Assembly: GCA_958422985.1 (NCBI GenBank)
Contig: CATZPY010000024.1
Coordinates: forward strand, 1-16,386
Direction of reading: 5' to 3'
DNA: 16,386 bases
Source: an uncultured Clostridium sp.
GTDB taxonomy: Bacteria; Bacillota; Clostridia; TANB77; CAG-508
This document shows positions 13,340 to 16,386 of the stretch, piece after piece. Each line of letters begins with the position of its first letter. The stretch's first letter is position 1. The translations under genes and the position numbers were made by a program. The notes beneath the pieces are model-generated. The model had not been told where the DNA came from. It saw only the letters and a list, made by a program, of their open reading frames with translations, and did not search any database.

Positions 13340-14464
13340 TTATTCTTCGTTGTTTTCTTCATTATTTGCTTCTAAGTCTTCTTGCTTTTCTAATAATATT
13401 TTTCTAAATTGTGATTCTGATTTTATATCTATTCTCCAGTCTGATAAACCTGTTAATTTAGCTGCAAGTCTTGCATTTTGTCCAGATTTACCTATTGCTA
13501 ATGATAATTGGTCGTCTGGTACTATTACTTGTGCAACTCTATTTTCTTCGTCTATATCTACTGCCATTACTTGTGCTGGTAATAAAGCAGATGATATATA
13601 AATAGATAAGTCTGCATTCCATTCTATTACATCTATTTTTTCTCCGTTTAATTCATTTATAATGTTTTGAATTCTTACTCCTTTTTGTCCTACACATGAA
13701 CCAACTGGATCTATATTTTCGTTTGGTGAGTATACAGCTATTTTACTTCTACTTCCTGCATCTCTAGATACTGCTTTTATTTCTATAACACCTTCATATA
13801 TTTCTGGTATTTCGAATTCGAATAATTTTTTAACAAATTCTGGACAAGCTCTAGAAATTATAACTTGTGGTGCTCCTTTTAATCCTTTTTCTACGTCTAA
13901 AATATAACCTTTTATTTTGTCGTTTACATGGTATTTTTCTGTTGGAATTTGTTCTTTAGCTGGCATAACACCTTCTACTTTTCCTAAGTCCATAACTACA
14001 ATGCCTTGATCTGCCTTTTGTATTATTCCAGAAACTATTTCACCTCTTCTTTCATTATATTCACTATATACTATTTCTCTTTCTGCTTCTCTTAATTTTT
14101 GAATAATTACTTGTTTTGCTGTTTGTGCTGCAATTCTACCAAAGTTTTTTGGAACTAGTTCTACATCTACTGTAGTACCTACTTGTGCTTCTTTATCTAA
14201 TTTTCTTGCTTCTTCTAAACTTATTTGTAAAACTGGATTTTCAGCATGTTCTACTACTTCTTTTACAGAATACAAATGTGATGCTCCTGTTTCTCTATCT
14301 ACTATAACTTTTACATTTTCTTGAGAATTATAGTTTCTTTTATATGCTGTTAATAAAGCTGATTCTATAGAGTCTAACAAGTAGTCTTTTTTTATTCCTT
14401 TTTCCTTTTCTAGTTCTTGTATTGCAACTATTAATTGTTTATTGTCTATTCCTTCTTCTCTCAT
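13340..14464 (-). CDS. nusA: Transcription termination/antitermination factor NusA
   Basis: NusA binds RNA polymerase and nascent RNA and modulates pausing, termination and antitermination. The 374-residue protein has the N-terminal polymerase-binding domain (residues about 1-125, with KDYLLDSIESALLTAYKRNY). An S1 domain follows (about 135-200, EIVSGIIQKADQGIVVMDLGKVEGVMP). Two KH domains come next (VGSCVGQKGVRIQNI and LAIGKSGQNARLAAKLTG). The tail after KH2 is short and acidic, without the C-terminal acidic repeats of enterobacterial NusA, as expected for Gram-positives. AGGAG lies upstream of the ATG. It is 14 bases downstream of rimP. Confidence 0.98.
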   Translation of the reverse strand: MREEGIDNKQLIVAIQELEKEKGIKKDYLLDSIESALLTAYKRNYNSQENVKVIVDRETGASHLYSVKEVVEHAENPVLQISLEEARKLDKEAQVGTTVDVELVPKNFGRIAAQTAKQVIIQKLREAEREIVYSEYNERRGEIVSGIIQKADQGIVVMDLGKVEGVMPAKEQIPTEKYHVNDKIKGYILDVEKGLKGAPQVIISRACPEFVKKLFEFEIPEIYEGVIEIKAVSRDAGSRSKIAVYSPNENIDPVGSCVGQKGVRIQNIINELNGEKIDVIEWNADLSIYISSALLPAQVMAVDIDEENRVAQVIVPDDQLSLAIGKSGQNARLAAKLTGLSDWRIDIKSESQFRKILLEKQEDLEANNEENNEE

Positions 14465-14478
14465 TGTTTACACTCCTT

Positions 14479-14922
14479 TTACCAATTATATTTTATTTTA
14501 ATTAAAGAAATATCTTTTCTAGGTATGCTTAATTCTTCTATGTTTATTGTTTCTTCATTAAATCCTACTAAATTGCCTGTTATTACTTTTTCCCCATTAA
14601 ATGGTTTAAATAATTTTACTTCAACTTCTTTACCAATATTTTCTTCTATTTGCCAATCTTTTCTTAATATTCTTTCTATTCCTGGTGATGAAACTTCTAA
14701 AAAATACTGGTCTTTAATGTAATCTTTTTCATCTAATATTTCTGTAATAGCATTATTTACTTTTTCACAGTCTTCTAAGTCTATTCCTGTTTCTTTATCT
14801 ATAAAAATTCTTAAGAAATAATCTTTTGCTTCTTTTTCGTAAATAACGTCGTATAGTTTGTAACCTAAATTTGTTATTATAGGTTTTATTAAATCTTCTA
14901 CATTTCTTTCTATTTTAGACAA
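14479..14922 (-). CDS. rimP: Ribosome maturation factor RimP, TTG start
   Basis: RimP assists early 30S assembly. The 147-residue protein has KIERNVEDLIKPIITNLGYKLYDVIYEKE, then LRIFIDKETGIDLEDCEKVNNAI and the highly conserved VSSPGIERIL. A C-terminal SH3-like domain follows (GKEVEVKLFKPFNG). The frame has an ATG at 14946, but that codon is buried in the 3' arm of a 14-base-pair hairpin and has no ribosome binding site. AGGAGG (14930-14935) sits seven bases before the TTG at 14922, the likely true start. It is the first gene of the nusA-infB operon. Confidence 0.95.
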   Translation of the reverse strand: MSKIERNVEDLIKPIITNLGYKLYDVIYEKEAKDYFLRIFIDKETGIDLEDCEKVNNAITEILDEKDYIKDQYFLEVSSPGIERILRKDWQIEENIGKEVEVKLFKPFNGEKVITGNLVGFNEETINIEELSIPRKDISLIKIKYNW

Positions 14923-14943
14923 GTCTTTACCTCCTATTACACT

Positions 14944-14976
14944 CATAAGGAGTGGGATTTGTTCCCACTCCTTATG
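14944..14976 (-). promoter_or_regulatory. Perfect hairpin in the rimP-operon leader
   Basis: A perfect 14-base-pair stem joins 14944-14957 and 14963-14976 (CATAAGGAGTGGGA arms) around a 5-base loop. On the minus strand it is followed by AGTGTAAT, not by a T-run, so it does not look like an ordinary terminator. ATTACA and TGTAAT flanking it allow further pairing. It lies about 15 bases after the predicted transcript start and 8 bases before the rimP Shine-Dalgarno sequence. Its 3' arm contains CUCCU, which could instead pair with that Shine-Dalgarno sequence. Confidence 0.7.
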
Positions 14977-14998
14977 TAATGTATTTTGCTATATTGGT

Positions 14999-15027
14999 AT
15001 TATATAACATATATTCCCAAAAATCAA
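14999..15027 (-). promoter_or_regulatory. Sigma-A type promoter of the rimP-nusA-infB operon
   Basis: On the minus strand TTGATT (15022-15027), a 17-base spacer and a perfect TATAAT (14999-15004); transcription is expected near 14992. The -35 box overlaps the base of the addA terminator. Confidence 0.75.
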
Positions 15028-15055
15028 GGTTTAAGCAATATTTTATTAAAACCTT
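15019..15055 (-). terminator. Intrinsic terminator of addA
   Basis: On the minus strand AAGGTTTTAA (15046-15055) pairs with TTAAACCTT (15026-15034) with one bulged base, followed by GATTTTTGGG. It lies 16 bases after the addA stop. Confidence 0.65.
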
Positions 15056-15070
15056 TTTCGTCATTTTTTG

Positions 15071-16386
15071 CTAAATTTTAATTTCTTTATTAAGCCAAGT
15101 TGAATATATATATACTCTGTCCACTTTTCTTTTTAATGCTTCTTCCAATGCTTTTTTGTAAATTGATAATTGAACATTGTATTTTTCTTTTAAACTTTCT
15201 TCATTGTTATTTTCTACATAGTCTGTTTTATAGTCAACTAAAACTAGCTCATCGTTATTTGTTATATAATATAAGTCTATAATTCCTTGAACTAAGACTT
15301 CGTCTTCTGCACTATTTTTGTATATTTCTTTAGCTTTTAAATTAAGATAAAAGGCTTTTTCTTGTTCTACAATTTTTGCATCTTGCATCTCTTTCCAGAT
15401 GTTAGATTCTAAAAACGCTAGTATTTTGTTATAATTTACACTTTCAGCTTCTTTAGGCAAAATTATTTCCTTTTCTACTAAACTATTTACCATTTTCTTT
15501 AATTTGTCTAAATCGTAATTTTCTTTACTATTCAATTTTTGTAGGCACAAATGCATTATAGTACCTTTTTCTGCAGGTGTTAAATTTGTTTTTTCTATTA
15601 CAAAATTTGGCTTCTTAAGTATTGCTTCTATTTTGTTTTCTTCATCTTTTTTGGATAGTTCTTTAATTTTAGAAACAGAAATTTCACTTGGTATTTCTGT
15701 AGATTCTTTATACTTATATTCCCATTCTAATATAGATTTTATTTTTTCTAAATTTGTATTAGATGTTTTTCTATTTTTTGCATATTTTAGTATATCTTTC
15801 TTTTCCGAATCACTTTTTAAATTATTGCTTAATATGTCTTTTTTATTTATTACATTAAATTCGAATATATCCGAATTTTTAATTTTATTTTTTAAATAAA
15901 CTAGTTCTATCCAGTCTAAATAAGATTTATAACTTTCTAATATTTTAGAATTAATTTTTGAAGAATTTGTATTTGAATATATTTCTAATTCTCTTTCCTT
16001 TTTTTCTATAGATTTTTCTAAATCTTTTTCTATTCCTGTAATAATTAATTTCTCTTTCGCTCTTGTTAAAGCAACATATAAAACCCTCATTTCTTCAGAA
16101 ATGCTCTCTTTTTTGCTTACTATTTTTATAGCCTCTTTAGCAAGTGTTGGATATTCTATTTTTAGTCTACTATTTTCATAATTTGGTCCAAAACCAATTC
16201 CTTGGTGTATTAATATTTTCTCTTTTAAATCTTTTAAATTAAAGTTTTTGCCTGTGCTACTTAAAAATACTACTGGAAATTCTAATCCCTTACTTTTATG
16301 AATGCTCATAATTCTAACTACATTTTCATTTTCTCCAATTATTTTAGCAGAACCTAGGTCATTATTTTTTAACTTTAGTTTATCTA
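15071..16386 (-). CDS. addA: ATP-dependent helicase/nuclease subunit AddA, C-terminal part (cut by window edge)
   Basis: AddA with AddB processes double-strand DNA ends for RecA loading. About 437 C-terminal residues are present; the frame is open to the right edge, so the Met at 16309 is internal. Seen: superfamily 1 helicase motif V (VRIMSIHKSKGLEFPVVFL) and motif VI (EEMRVLYVALTRAKEKLIITG), then a Lys-rich linker. The RecB-type nuclease domain then starts at GTIMHLCLQKL (catalytic His). Its acidic core follows as VQGIIDLYY and LVLVDYKTDYV (Asp...Asp-Tyr-Lys), ending with YIYSTWLNKEIKI. All nuclease residues I can check are intact. The gene ends in TAG and is followed by its own terminator. 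By family convention addB would precede it outside the window. Confidence 0.93.
   Translation of the reverse strand, partial: DKLKLKNNDLGSAKIIGENENVVRIMSIHKSKGLEFPVVFLSSTGKNFNLKDLKEKILIHQGIGFGPNYENSRLKIEYPTLAKEAIKIVSKKESISEEMRVLYVALTRAKEKLIITGIEKDLEKSIEKKERELEIYSNTNSSKINSKILESYKSYLDWIELVYLKNKIKNSDIFEFNVINKKDILSNNLKSDSEKKDILKYAKNRKTSNTNLEKIKSILEWEYKYKESTEIPSEISVSKIKELSKKDEENKIEAILKKPNFVIEKTNLTPAEKGTIMHLCLQKLNSKENYDLDKLKKMVNSLVEKEIILPKEAESVNYNKILAFLESNIWKEMQDAKIVEQEKAFYLNLKAKEIYKNSAEDEVLVQGIIDLYYITNNDELVLVDYKTDYVENNNEESLKEKYNVQLSIYKKALEEALKRKVDRVYIYSTWLNKEIKI

Noticed and set aside
14944..14976. Hairpin before rimP as an intrinsic terminator of addA
   Set aside because: No T-run follows on the minus strand, a better terminator exists at 15019-15055, and a promoter lies between the two.

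Overview
The window is a stretch of very AT-rich chromosome from a Gram-positive bacterium of the Bacillota, most likely an anaerobic member of the class Clostridia. Three things point there: the conserved order rimP-nusA-ylxR-ylxQ-infB-rbfA-nrnA-truB, a T-box leader in front of a tyrosyl-tRNA synthetase, and strong GGAGG ribosome binding sites with sigma-A type promoters (TTGACA/TATAAT-like, 17-18 base spacers). Tryptophan is encoded by TGG and murL ends in TGA, so the genetic code appears standard. All genes but one are on the minus strand, so the window reads from right to left.

Right end (15071-16386): the 3' part of addA, the helicase-nuclease subunit of the AddAB recombination enzyme, ending in a terminator. 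Centre-right (about 15027 down to 7447): a promoter and a leader hairpin precede rimP, nusA, ylxR (rnpM), ylxQ, infB, rbfA, nrnA and truB, a translation, transcription and RNA-maturation operon. It appears to run on into a minimal birA (biotin-protein ligase) and a superoxide dismutase gene. Several of these genes are best read with TTG or GTG starts (rimP, infB, birA, ylxQ) because the Shine-Dalgarno sequence lies inside the apparent ATG-started reading frame.

Middle (3418-6096): small independent units. The only plus-strand gene is a TIGR01212-type radical SAM gene (ytqA/yhcC family) that seems to be transcribed almost leaderless. A divergent promoter serves a 73-residue orphan protein. Next come a P-loop kinase-like gene with its own promoter and terminator, and a 144-residue uncharacterised helical protein.

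Left end (1-3366): tyrS behind a complete T-box leader, then a promoter and two overlapping cell-wall genes. These are murL, a PP-loop protein that I identify as the UDP-MurNAc-L-Ala-L-Glu epimerase, and a truncated murD-family ligase. The pair suggests an alternative way of placing D-glutamate in peptidoglycan: L-Glu is ligated first and then epimerised.

Three copies of one 28-base REP-like palindromic element are scattered through the window (1801-1828, 8381-8408, 8421-8448). One of them forms the very end of nrnA, including its stop codon. No tRNA, rRNA, CRISPR array, insertion sequence or prophage gene was seen, and most of the window is ordinary core genome.
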